Positions 57,670-64,000 of a stretch of DNA of 64,000 nucleotides are shown one piece after another; position 1 is the stretch's first letter, and each line of letters begins with the position of its first letter. Origin of the DNA: JANLVI01 sp031363915 (lineage in GTDB: Bacteria > Vulcanimicrobiota > Vulcanimicrobiia > Vulcanimicrobiales > Vulcanimicrobiaceae); contig JANLVI010000031.1 in NCBI GenBank assembly GCA_031363915.1, positions 116,880 through 180,879 of the forward strand, given 5' to 3'. The translations under genes and the position numbers were made by a program. Under the pieces are notes generated by a model. That model did not search any database. It saw nothing but the letters and a program-made list of their open reading frames with translations, and was not told the DNA's origin.

Positions 57670-58590
57670 GTGAAGCGCCCCATCATGATCGCCGTGGGCG
57701 GCGATTCCGGTACCGGAAAATCGACGCTCTGCCGCGGTGTCTACGATATCTTCGGTGAGGAACGCATCGAGACGATCTGCTTGGATGATTATCACGCGCT
57801 CGACCGCGCGCAGCGCAAAGCCGTGGGACTCACCGCTCTCGACCCGCGCGCGAACAACTTTGCAGCGATGGAAGAAGACATGTGGACGCTGCGTGAAGGT
57901 GGCACCATCTCCAAGCCCATTTACGATCACGGCGATGGGACGTTCAAAGGCCCCGAAACGATCGCACCAAAGGACATCATCGTCGTACAGGGCCTCTTCC
58001 CACTCTACACCCGTGCTCTGCGATCGCTTTTCGATGTAATGGTGTGGCTTGACCCAGAGATCGAACTGAAAATTAATTGGAAGATCCAGCGTGACGTCAA
58101 GCAACGCGGATATAACGAAGCCGAAGTACGCGCTGAAATCGAAAAGCGTCAGCATGATATTGCGGCACACATCAACCCGCAAGGCAAACACGCCGATCTC
58201 ACAGTCACGTTTATGCGCCCGATGGACTACGCGACGAAACCCGACAACGCGCGGCTCTCGGCCCGCATTCGTAAAAGTAGCCGTTTCTCGCCGCTGGATT
58301 ATCGCGAGTTCGCCGATTCGAGTACGCACTTCAACTTGATCGAATCCAGGCAAGGCTTCCCAGAGACGATCATCGAGATCGACGGCGGCGTTCCGGACTC
58401 GCTCTCGCACGCGTTGCAAGACAAAATTTGGGCGCACATGGATTCGCACGCGCACCTGCGCCCCGAGGAGCTCGGCACGTTCAGCGATGCGAGCGGGCCA
58501 CGCGTGAGCCACTCCCTCGCACTCGCGCAACTGCTGATCGCGCGGCGCGTGTGTTTGGTCGAGAACGAGCTTCTGCAGGGCGCCGCCTAG
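57670..58590 (+). CDS. prk: Phosphoribulokinase, plant/cyanobacterial type
   Basis: A 306-residue kinase making ribulose-1,5-bisphosphate for RuBisCO. Walker A is GGDSGTGKST (10-19), and ICLDDYHALDRAQRK, TALDPRANNFAAM and VVQGLFPLYT match the plant/cyanobacterial class rather than the proteobacterial class. The P-loop Cys used in thioredoxin/CP12 regulation of plant enzymes is Thr here, while the second Cys in ICLDDYH is kept. Start is GTG 57670 or ATG 57685. It overlaps glpX by one base. Confidence 0.93.
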   Translation: MKRPIMIAVGGDSGTGKSTLCRGVYDIFGEERIETICLDDYHALDRAQRKAVGLTALDPRANNFAAMEEDMWTLREGGTISKPIYDHGDGTFKGPETIAPKDIIVVQGLFPLYTRALRSLFDVMVWLDPEIELKINWKIQRDVKQRGYNEAEVRAEIEKRQHDIAAHINPQGKHADLTVTFMRPMDYATKPDNARLSARIRKSSRFSPLDYREFADSSTHFNLIESRQGFPETIIEIDGGVPDSLSHALQDKIWAHMDSHAHLRPEELGTFSDASGPRVSHSLALAQLLIARRVCLVENELLQGAA

Positions 58591-59567
58591 TGCGGCGTCG
58601 CGAAGATGCGCGCATCGAATTTGAATTCGTGCGCGCGACGGAGGCTGCTGCGATTGCCTCAGGCCGGCTCGTCGGTCTTGGAGATAAGAACGCCGTCGAC
58701 CAAGCCGCCGTCGACGCGATGCGCTTGGTGCTCGGCGACGTCGATGTTGCCGGAACGGTCGTTATCGGCGAAGGCGAAAAAGATGAAGCGCCTATGCTCT
58801 ATATCGGCGAAGAAGTTGGGACCGGTGACGGTCCCGCACTCGATATCGCCGTCGATCCGATCGACGGCACGACGCTAGCCTCGCGCGGCGGCGCCGGCGC
58901 GATCTCGGTCGTCGCGGCGGCCGAGCGCGGCTCGCTCTTCAACACGCGTTTGCCCTACATGGACAAGATCGTCGTCGGTCCGGCTGGCCGCGGGCTGGTT
59001 TCGATCGGCGCCTCGGTGCGCAGCAACGTGAACGCGCTCGCGCGTGCGATGGGGCGTCAGGTAGGCGAGGTCACCGTCGCCCTCCTCGATCGTCCACGCA
59101 ACGAGCGATACGTTCGCGAAGTGCGCGAGGCCGGTGCACGCGTCCGTCTCTTTACGGATGGCGACGTCGCCACCGCCATCATCGCGGCGCTAACCGAGCG
59201 CGCGCGCATCGATATGCTCATTGGAGTCGGCGGCGCACCCGAAGGCGTCGTCACCGCATGTGCGGTCAAAGCGCTCGGAGGCGACATGCAGGCGCGTTTA
59301 TGGACGCGCGACGAGCGAGACGAACTGCTGGCGCGCGAAGAAGGCATCGATATCGGCAAAATTCTCACGCTCGACGATCTGTGCGCATCGGATTACGCCC
59401 TGCTCGCAGCAACCGGCGTTACGGACGGTGAAATGCTTGCCGGCGTGCGCTATGCCGACGGCTACGCCTTCACGCAGTCAATCGTGATTTCAACGCTCAC
59501 GAACTCGCTGCGAACGCAGGACTGCCGCCACAAACTGCTTTCGGTTCCCGCGGTTCCCGCCACCTAA
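58590..59567 (+). CDS. glpX: Fructose-1,6-bisphosphatase, GlpX class
   Basis: A 325-residue class II FBPase, possibly also acting on sedoheptulose-1,7-bisphosphate. Motifs: LVGLGDKNAVDQAAVDAMR, VIGEGEKDEAPMLYIGEEVG, VDPIDGTTLASRG, GVGGAPEGVVTACAVKALGG. The GTG at 58590 shares a base with the prk stop (TAG-TG), and homology begins there. Part of the prk-glpX-fba block. Confidence 0.95.
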   Translation: MRRREDARIEFEFVRATEAAAIASGRLVGLGDKNAVDQAAVDAMRLVLGDVDVAGTVVIGEGEKDEAPMLYIGEEVGTGDGPALDIAVDPIDGTTLASRGGAGAISVVAAAERGSLFNTRLPYMDKIVVGPAGRGLVSIGASVRSNVNALARAMGRQVGEVTVALLDRPRNERYVREVREAGARVRLFTDGDVATAIIAALTERARIDMLIGVGGAPEGVVTACAVKALGGDMQARLWTRDERDELLAREEGIDIGKILTLDDLCASDYALLAATGVTDGEMLAGVRYADGYAFTQSIVISTLTNSLRTQDCRHKLLSVPAVPAT

Positions 59568-59578
59568 CGAGGAGTTCC

Positions 59579-60616
59579 ATGCACGACGCATCCTTACGCG
59601 CGGTCGCGGCCGCCATCGTAGCGCCCGGCCGCGGCGTACTCGCAATCGACGAGAGCGCCGGTACGATGAACAAACGCCTGACCGCTCTTGGCGTCGCGGC
59701 GACCGACGAGAGCCGACGGACGTATCGCGATCTCTTGCTCACGACGCCGGGGATCGGTGATTTCATCAGCGGCGCGATTCTCTTCGATGAGACGATCCAT
59801 CAGAACGCACGCTCGGGCGAATCCTTCGTCGACCTGATGCGGCGCAGCGGCATTCTGCCGGGCATCAAAGTAGACACCGGTGCAAAACCGCTCTCCGGTG
59901 CGCCCGGCGAGACGGTGACCGAGGGACTCGACGGACTGCGCGAACGCATTGCAGCGTACGTTGACCTCGGCGCCAAATTTGCGAAATGGCGTGCCGTCAT
60001 CGATATCGACGATATGCGTCCGACGCACTGGTCGATTGAGGCAAACGCGCACGCACTCGCACGCTACGCGTCGCTCTGCCAAGAGGGTGGGCTCGTCCCG
60101 ATCGTCGAGCCCGAAGTGCTCATGGACGGCGCACATACCATCGAGCGCTGTGCGGAGGTGACGACGCGCGTGCTGACCGCAGTGTTTGCGGCGCTTGCGG
60201 ATGCGAACGTGGACCTCACGGCAATCGTTCTCAAACCAAGCATGGTGATTGCCGGCAAAAAATGCGACGTGCAAGCATCGGTCGCGCAAGTCGCAACGAG
60301 AACGCTTGACGTGCTCGCGCAAACAGTTCCGGCGGCGTGCGCGGGCATCGCCTTTCTTTCTGGCGGTCAAGGCAACGAACTGGCAACTCGGCACCTCGAT
60401 GCGATGAACCGTCAAGAAACCCGACAGAAGAAGTGGCCGCTCACGTTCTCGTATGGGCGCGCGTTGCAGCAACCCACGCTCGAAGCGTGGGCGCGCGATC
60501 CACGCGACATCGCGGGTGCACAGGGTTTGCTCGCGCATCGCGCGCGCTGCAATTCGCGCGCCGCATTCGGCGCCTATAATGCCTCCGACGAGGAGTTGAT
60601 CGCGCAACCCGCGTGA
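59579..60616 (+). CDS. fba: Fructose-bisphosphate aldolase, class I
   Basis: A 345-residue metal-independent aldolase. The class I signature is GRGVLAIDESAGTMNKRL, and the Schiff-base Lys is K219 in AIVLKPSM; FLSGGQGNE and KWPLTFSYGRALQ follow. It would join triose phosphates to make FBP and possibly SBP for glpX. GAGGAG upstream of ATG 59579, 11 bases after the glpX stop. Confidence 0.95.
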   Translation: MHDASLRAVAAAIVAPGRGVLAIDESAGTMNKRLTALGVAATDESRRTYRDLLLTTPGIGDFISGAILFDETIHQNARSGESFVDLMRRSGILPGIKVDTGAKPLSGAPGETVTEGLDGLRERIAAYVDLGAKFAKWRAVIDIDDMRPTHWSIEANAHALARYASLCQEGGLVPIVEPEVLMDGAHTIERCAEVTTRVLTAVFAALADANVDLTAIVLKPSMVIAGKKCDVQASVAQVATRTLDVLAQTVPAACAGIAFLSGGQGNELATRHLDAMNRQETRQKKWPLTFSYGRALQQPTLEAWARDPRDIAGAQGLLAHRARCNSRAAFGAYNASDEELIAQPA

Positions 60617-60752
60617 TCGCCCGCGGGAACGTCTGGTAACTCGCATAGAGCATCCGCCGTGAAAACGGTCTTCGAGACGAAACATTCGATTTAATTCTTT
60701 CGTTCACGGAAAAAGCTGAATTAAAAACACTTTCCGATGGAGAACGAACAGA

Positions 60753-61235
60753 ATGCTTGCTTCCCAACCTCGCGCAATCGGCGCACTGCGCGCCCTCCTC
60801 GCCGGCGGCGCACTTCTGGCTATGAATGCGTGCGGCGGCGGCAGCGGTACTTCCGGTACCAGCCCCGTGCCGAATTCCGGCTACTGCGGAAACGATACGC
60901 AGTACGCGCTTGCAAATCCGCAGAGCGGCGGAAATAGCTCGACCACCGGTCAGTCGTTCGAGATCGTGGTGAACGGAAATAACAACCAGATCGCGCAGAG
61001 TTTCCAGAACTTCCAACTCGTGCTCGTTCCGCAAAATAACAGCAGCGGCGGCGTGACGACGGGCCCGTTCTCGCGCGCGTCCGATCCTAACGGTTACCAC
61101 CCGTACACGACGGACTACTATTACACGACGCAACTGCAATCGAACCTGCAGTCTGGGCAAACGTACAATGTGTACGTCAACGCGTTTACGTCGAACTGCA
61201 CGCCGATCGGACCGATCGGCCAGCTCTACACCTAA
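60753..61235 (+). CDS. Putative lipoprotein
   Basis: A 160-residue protein with a lipoprotein signal (GALRALLAGGALLAMNACGGG, lipobox MNAC). The mature part is Gly/Ser/Asn/Gln/Tyr-rich with two cysteines that could pair, and strands such as FEIVVNGNNNQIAQSFQNF. No family recognised. GGAG about 10 bases before the ATG. It may be a surface protein. Confidence 0.7.
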   Translation: MLASQPRAIGALRALLAGGALLAMNACGGGSGTSGTSPVPNSGYCGNDTQYALANPQSGGNSSTTGQSFEIVVNGNNNQIAQSFQNFQLVLVPQNNSSGGVTTGPFSRASDPNGYHPYTTDYYYTTQLQSNLQSGQTYNVYVNAFTSNCTPIGPIGQLYT

Positions 61236-61258
61236 TTACAGCAACGACGCGTGCGGCT

Positions 61259-62269
61259 TCAGCGCTCGGCTAGGACTCGCTCGCGCGCTTGCGCGACGAG
61301 TGTTTTCAGCGGCAACTGCGGGCGTCCGCCCATGTGCGTGATCACTTCGGCAGCGGCCATGCTGCCGAGGTAGCCGGATTCGACGAGCGTAGCGCCGTTC
61401 GTCATGCCGTAGAGAAATCCAGCGGCGTACAGATCGCCGGCGCCGGTTGTGTCGACAACGCGATCAACATCGGTCGGCGGAATTTCGATGACATCGTCCT
61501 GCGTGACGACGAGCGAACCCCTGGGTCCGAGCGTGATGCTCGCAATTTCCGTGACCGAACGCAGCTGTGCGATCGCATCGCGCATGGTGGCCGTGCCGAA
61601 GAGCGCGTTGCTCTCGGCTTCGTTTGCGAAGAGCACGTCAACGTGGAGTTCGACGAGTTGCTTGAACGCATCACGATGGCGATGGACGCAAAACGAATCG
61701 GAGAGTGAGAGCGCGACTTTGCGCCCTTTGGCATGTGCGATCTGCGCCGCTTTATGAAAGGCTTCTTGCGCCATTGGCGGATCGTAGAGGTAGCCTTCGA
61801 GGTACGTGATTTGCGCAGACTCGACGAACGTCAAATCGATGTCGTCTGGGTGAAGATTGACGCATGCACCGAGGTAGGTGTTCATCGTACGTTGCGCGTC
61901 CGGCGTGACGAGGATCAGGCACCGAGCCGTCGAGGGGCCGCTGGTTGCCGCCGGAATCCGGTAGTCGACGCCTGCGGCGAGGATGTCGTGACGGAACTCC
62001 ATCCCCAGGTTGTCGTCGTTGACTTTGCCGATGTAGCCGCACTTGCCGCCTAGCGAGGCGACTCCCGCCGCGGTGTTGGCCGCCGAGCCGCCCGAAGAGA
62101 CAAGCGTCGGACCCATCGTTTCATAGATGATCTTTGCTTGGGCCTCATCGATGAGCATCATCGAGCCTTTGGTCATGTCGTGGCGGGCGAGAAAGCCGTC
62201 GTCCGCCGATGCGAGCACATCGACGATGGCGTTGCCGATTCCGATGACGTCAAGCGAGTCGTATTTCAT
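61259..62269 (-). CDS. Adenosine kinase-like PfkB sugar kinase
   Basis: A 336-residue PfkB kinase. N-terminal substrate motif GNAIVDVLA and GGSAANTAAGVASLGG, and the anion-hole signature DTTGAGDLYAAGFLYG at about 275-290 with the catalytic Asp. These match the bacterial adenosine kinase/ribokinase-like group (adenosine or another nucleoside or sugar to its phosphate). Convergent with the lipoprotein gene. Confidence 0.87.
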   Translation of the reverse strand: MKYDSLDVIGIGNAIVDVLASADDGFLARHDMTKGSMMLIDEAQAKIIYETMGPTLVSSGGSAANTAAGVASLGGKCGYIGKVNDDNLGMEFRHDILAAGVDYRIPAATSGPSTARCLILVTPDAQRTMNTYLGACVNLHPDDIDLTFVESAQITYLEGYLYDPPMAQEAFHKAAQIAHAKGRKVALSLSDSFCVHRHRDAFKQLVELHVDVLFANEAESNALFGTATMRDAIAQLRSVTEIASITLGPRGSLVVTQDDVIEIPPTDVDRVVDTTGAGDLYAAGFLYGMTNGATLVESGYLGSMAAAEVITHMGGRPQLPLKTLVAQARERVLAER

Positions 62270-62439
62270 GGATCCGATCGTTCAAGAAAGAAGAACGCCC
62301 GCCAAAAGCGGGCCACCCGGGATTCCATGTCTGTGAGGGCGCGAGAGAAGTAAGTCCTGCTTTCCAGCCCGGCGAGCACCCTACAAAAATCTTAAAATGT
62401 TCTTCGACTTTCGCTGGCATTGCTGGGTGAAAGAATACA

Positions 62440-63000
62440 TGAAAGCATTTCTTTTCGCCATTTGCCAGCGCGACGCTGATCGTCCTAGGTTCGGCTCCGG
62501 CACCCGCGGCCGTCCAGACCGAAAACCTGCGCGGCTCTGTCGTCTCTTCGACTGCCGATTCGTTCGTCGTCAAAACCGCCACCGGAAACGTCACGATCCA
62601 CTTGGGGCCGAAGGTGGCGTTCGCCGGTGCCGTCGCCGGAACGACCGCCGACATCGCTCCGGGCGAGTTTCTTGGAATCGCAAGCGTCCCCGGCGGCGTG
62701 CTCAATCGCGCGCTTGAGGTCGTCGTTTTCGGTGGTTCGATGAAGGGCGTCGACGAAGGCGATTACGCTTGGGATCGCGCGCCCCCGCAGGGCCATTCAG
62801 CGATGATCAATGCAAGCGTCGGTGCCGCAAGCGGAACGGCGCAGCGGACGATCCCGATGAACTACAAAGGCGGTTCGCGGAAACTCGTCGTGCCGGCAAA
62901 TGTCCCAGTTGTGAAAGTGGCACCGGGAACGAACGCGTTGCTCGTGGCCGATGCGGCGTTCGTCGTTGTTGGTAAAAACGGCGTCAAGCTCCCGATGTAA
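62440..63000 (+). pseudogene. Exported DUF5666-like protein gene with apparent single-base frameshift
   Basis: ATG 62440 starts MKAFLFAI, but the frame then turns to Arg-rich nonsense. One base over, from about 62465, the reading gives ASATLIVLGSAPAPAA, VQTENLRGSVVSSTADSF and a full domain to GKNGVKLPM at 63000. One extra T in the TTT run at 62462-62464 would join a perfect signal peptide to the domain. The C-terminal part (MNYKGGSRKLVVPANVPVV, VGKNGVKLPM) resembles periplasmic proteins often mislabelled metal ABC permeases. Real mutation or sequencing error cannot be told apart here. Confidence 0.7.
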
Positions 63001-63250
63001 TCGCATATCGCGACATTCTCTTTGCTTTAGGTCGTCGTTTGATCGGCTTCATCGTCGCGTAATTTCGGGGATTTGAAGCAAGATCCCAGCTTTTTTGAAG
63101 AAAGGAACGGCAATATCAGAACAGGGACAACCGTACGCTATTTGCGAGGTCGAAAAATATATCGAAGCTTCTGGCTGCGGCCAGGCGGCAGTGGCGGCAG
63201 CTCGTCGGTCCCCGTTATGCCCTCCGCGGCAGCATCGGTCGCGAGTCTTC

Positions 63251-63282
63251 CGCATTCGACGCTATGTCTAGCGTCGAATGCG
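63251..63282. repeat. Perfect 14-bp palindrome with 4-base loop
   Basis: CGCATTCGACGCTA (63251-63264), loop TGTC, then its exact complement to 63282. No T-run follows, so it is not an ordinary terminator. It lies just before the peroxidase-like fragment and may be a site left by a mobile element or a recombination event. Confidence 0.75.
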
Positions 63283-63306
63283 CTTTCTGCCGCGTCGCTT
63301 GCGTAC

Positions 63307-63411
63307 CTCAGTCTCGATTTGAAGACTGGAGACAAAGCCGCCCTCGTCGCCTTCTTGAACACGCTCGCCGACCCGGGATTCTTCGCCGATCCGCGCTTCA
63401 CGGGCCGTTCG
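63307..63411 (+). pseudogene. Fragment of a di-haem cytochrome c peroxidase/MauG-type gene
   Basis: Thirty-odd codons read LDLKTGDKAALVAFLNTL, then ADPGFFADPRFTG. This matches the C-terminal tail of bacterial di-haem cytochrome c peroxidases (L-x-L-T-x-x-E-K-x-x-LVAFL-x-x-L-T-DP). No CxxCH haem motif or other part of the gene is in the surrounding frame, so it is a remnant. The surrounding 154-codon open frame (63073-63534) is otherwise unlike any protein I know. Confidence 0.6.
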
Positions 63412-63508
63412 AGAAATGATTGGCCGCCCGCGTTTGCTCATCGTATCGATTGCGAGGGCTGCGGCGCTCGCGTGGCAGTCCCGCGATCTCACCTTGTACG
63501 AACCGGAG

Positions 63509-63700
63509 CTACCGGCGCTTTAAAAGGTCGTTGAGTTCGCGATCCATCTGCGTCGGATCCGCCGCACGCAAATGGCGTTTTCTCGGTGGCCGCGGTGCGC
63601 GTTTGGGAAGCGATATTCTCCCTCGAACAAGCGGAAGAACGATCAACGTCGCCAGAAGCGCAACGAATGCGAAGGGGAAGAGGCGCAGCATCACATCCAT
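63509..63700 (-). CDS. Small single-span membrane protein
   Basis: A 63-residue protein with one hydrophobic segment (LFPFAFVALLATLIVLPLV, about 7-25) and a basic C-terminal tail. AGGA about 8 bases before the ATG at 63700 supports it. No family recognised. Confidence 0.5.
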   Translation of the reverse strand: MDVMLRLFPFAFVALLATLIVLPLVRGRISLPKRAPRPPRKRHLRAADPTQMDRELNDLLKRR

Positions 63701-63832
63701 ACGATCATCCTAGCATACGGCGCGTCAAAGGCGTTCATTGCTTGGTGAACAGTCGAGTCGGGTCACTCGTGAGAGCCCGTCCAGTGTAGCCCATTGGATC
63801 TTGTCGATCTTGGGCGTTGCTAGCGCCGGGGT

Positions 63833-63870
63833 AAAATTGACCCACCCCGCCGGTTGAAAATTGACCCACC
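63833..63870 (+). repeat. IS21 terminal direct repeats
   Basis: Two identical 14-base copies of AAAATTGACCCACC (63833-63846, 63857-63870), the probable transposase-binding sites of the left end. Confidence 0.8.
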
Positions 63871-63894
63871 TGATCCTCTCGAACCTTAGGGTTC

Positions 63895-64000
63895 ATGTTG
63901 GCAAAGGAATCTCAGGTGGAAATAAGCATCTTGCACCGTCAAGGCAAGGGCATTCGCGAGATAGCGCGAGAGACCGGATTGTCGCGGAATACGGTTCGCT
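63895..64000 (+). CDS. istA: IS21-family transposase IstA, N-terminal part
   Basis: The first 35 codons are visible: MLAKESQVEISILHRQGKG, then IREIARETGLSRNTVR, the helix-turn-helix of IS21-type IstA that binds the terminal repeats. The DDE catalytic domain and istB are beyond the window. Confidence 0.85.
   Translation, partial: MLAKESQVEISILHRQGKGIREIARETGLSRNTVR

Larger units (their letters stand above)
63817..64000 (+). mobile_element. IS21-family element, left end (truncated by window edge)
   Basis: Two copies of AAAATTGACCCACC (63833-63846 and 63857-63870), 24 bases apart, are the repeated terminal binding sites typical of IS21 ends. An istA start follows. The exact terminus, near 63817-63822, and target duplication cannot be fixed because the right end is outside the window. 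Confidence 0.8.

Noticed and set aside
62602..63000. TTG start at 62602 as the true beginning of the exported protein
   Set aside because: It would cut into a domain whose upstream residues and signal peptide are clearly coded one frame shift away.

Overview
The window is high-GC bacterial chromosome, densely packed, with many 4-base stop/start overlaps between neighbouring genes. It encodes a TonB-dependent receptor, a further outer-membrane protein and lipoproteins, so the cell is a diderm. It has a red-type RuBisCO with its activase CbbX, phosphoribulokinase, GlpX-type FBPase and class I aldolase, so it can fix CO2 through the Calvin cycle. The gene mix resembles uncultured soil phyla such as Candidatus Eremiobacterota (WPS-2). 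That placement is inference: there is no rRNA or other phylogenetic marker in the window, and I see no tRNA, rRNA or CRISPR array.

Layout. 1-5.8 kb: end of polyphosphate kinase, an EVE-domain protein, a TonB receptor with its terminator, a cupin, a thioesterase and a Grx4-type glutaredoxin/BolA pair. 5.8-17.8 kb: acyl-CoA synthetase, RDD protein, oxidoreductase, MBL and NUDIX hydrolases, a TVP38-like membrane protein, RNase D, aconitase and a glycosyltransferase. 17.9-20.1 kb: a beta-propeller protein overlapping a chromate-type transporter. 20.1-35.0 kb: a storage-polysaccharide block. Six minus-strand genes (GH63-like glucosidase, FAD disulfide reductase, glgB, glgX, malQ, nucleotidyltransferase-phosphomutase fusion) all overlap by 4 bases, and a GH133-type debranching enzyme is divergent from them.

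35.0-46.8 kb: an EamA transporter, a broken phosphoesterase gene, a large nested inverted repeat, a TPP riboswitch with thiC, two hypothetical genes, a lytic transglycosylase, a small cysteine-rich protein, an aldehyde dehydrogenase with its DUF779 partner, an outer-membrane protein with a cupin, and a lone WtpA/ModA-like binding protein.

46.8-53.1 kb: the carbon-fixation core. rbcL-rbcS-cbbX-comB runs on the minus strand. The divergent cbbR overlaps a LytS-type sensor kinase, which overlaps a LytTR response regulator. 53.3-57.0 kb: a LuxR-type regulator divergent from an aldehyde dehydrogenase/zinc alcohol dehydrogenase pair. 57.7-60.6 kb: phosphoribulokinase, glpX and class I aldolase, the second Calvin-cycle block. 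60.7-64.0 kb: a lipoprotein, a PfkB kinase, then a decaying region with a frameshifted secreted-protein gene, a cytochrome c peroxidase-like fragment, a perfect palindrome and the left end of an IS21-family element cut by the window edge.

Together the two cbb blocks supply CO2 fixation, and the glycogen block would store and recover the fixed carbon. The most unusual arrangements are a ComB-family phosphatase closing the RuBisCO operon, a LytS/LytTR pair coupled to cbbR, a plant/cyanobacterial-type PRK paired with a red-type RuBisCO, and a disulfide reductase inside the glycogen operon.
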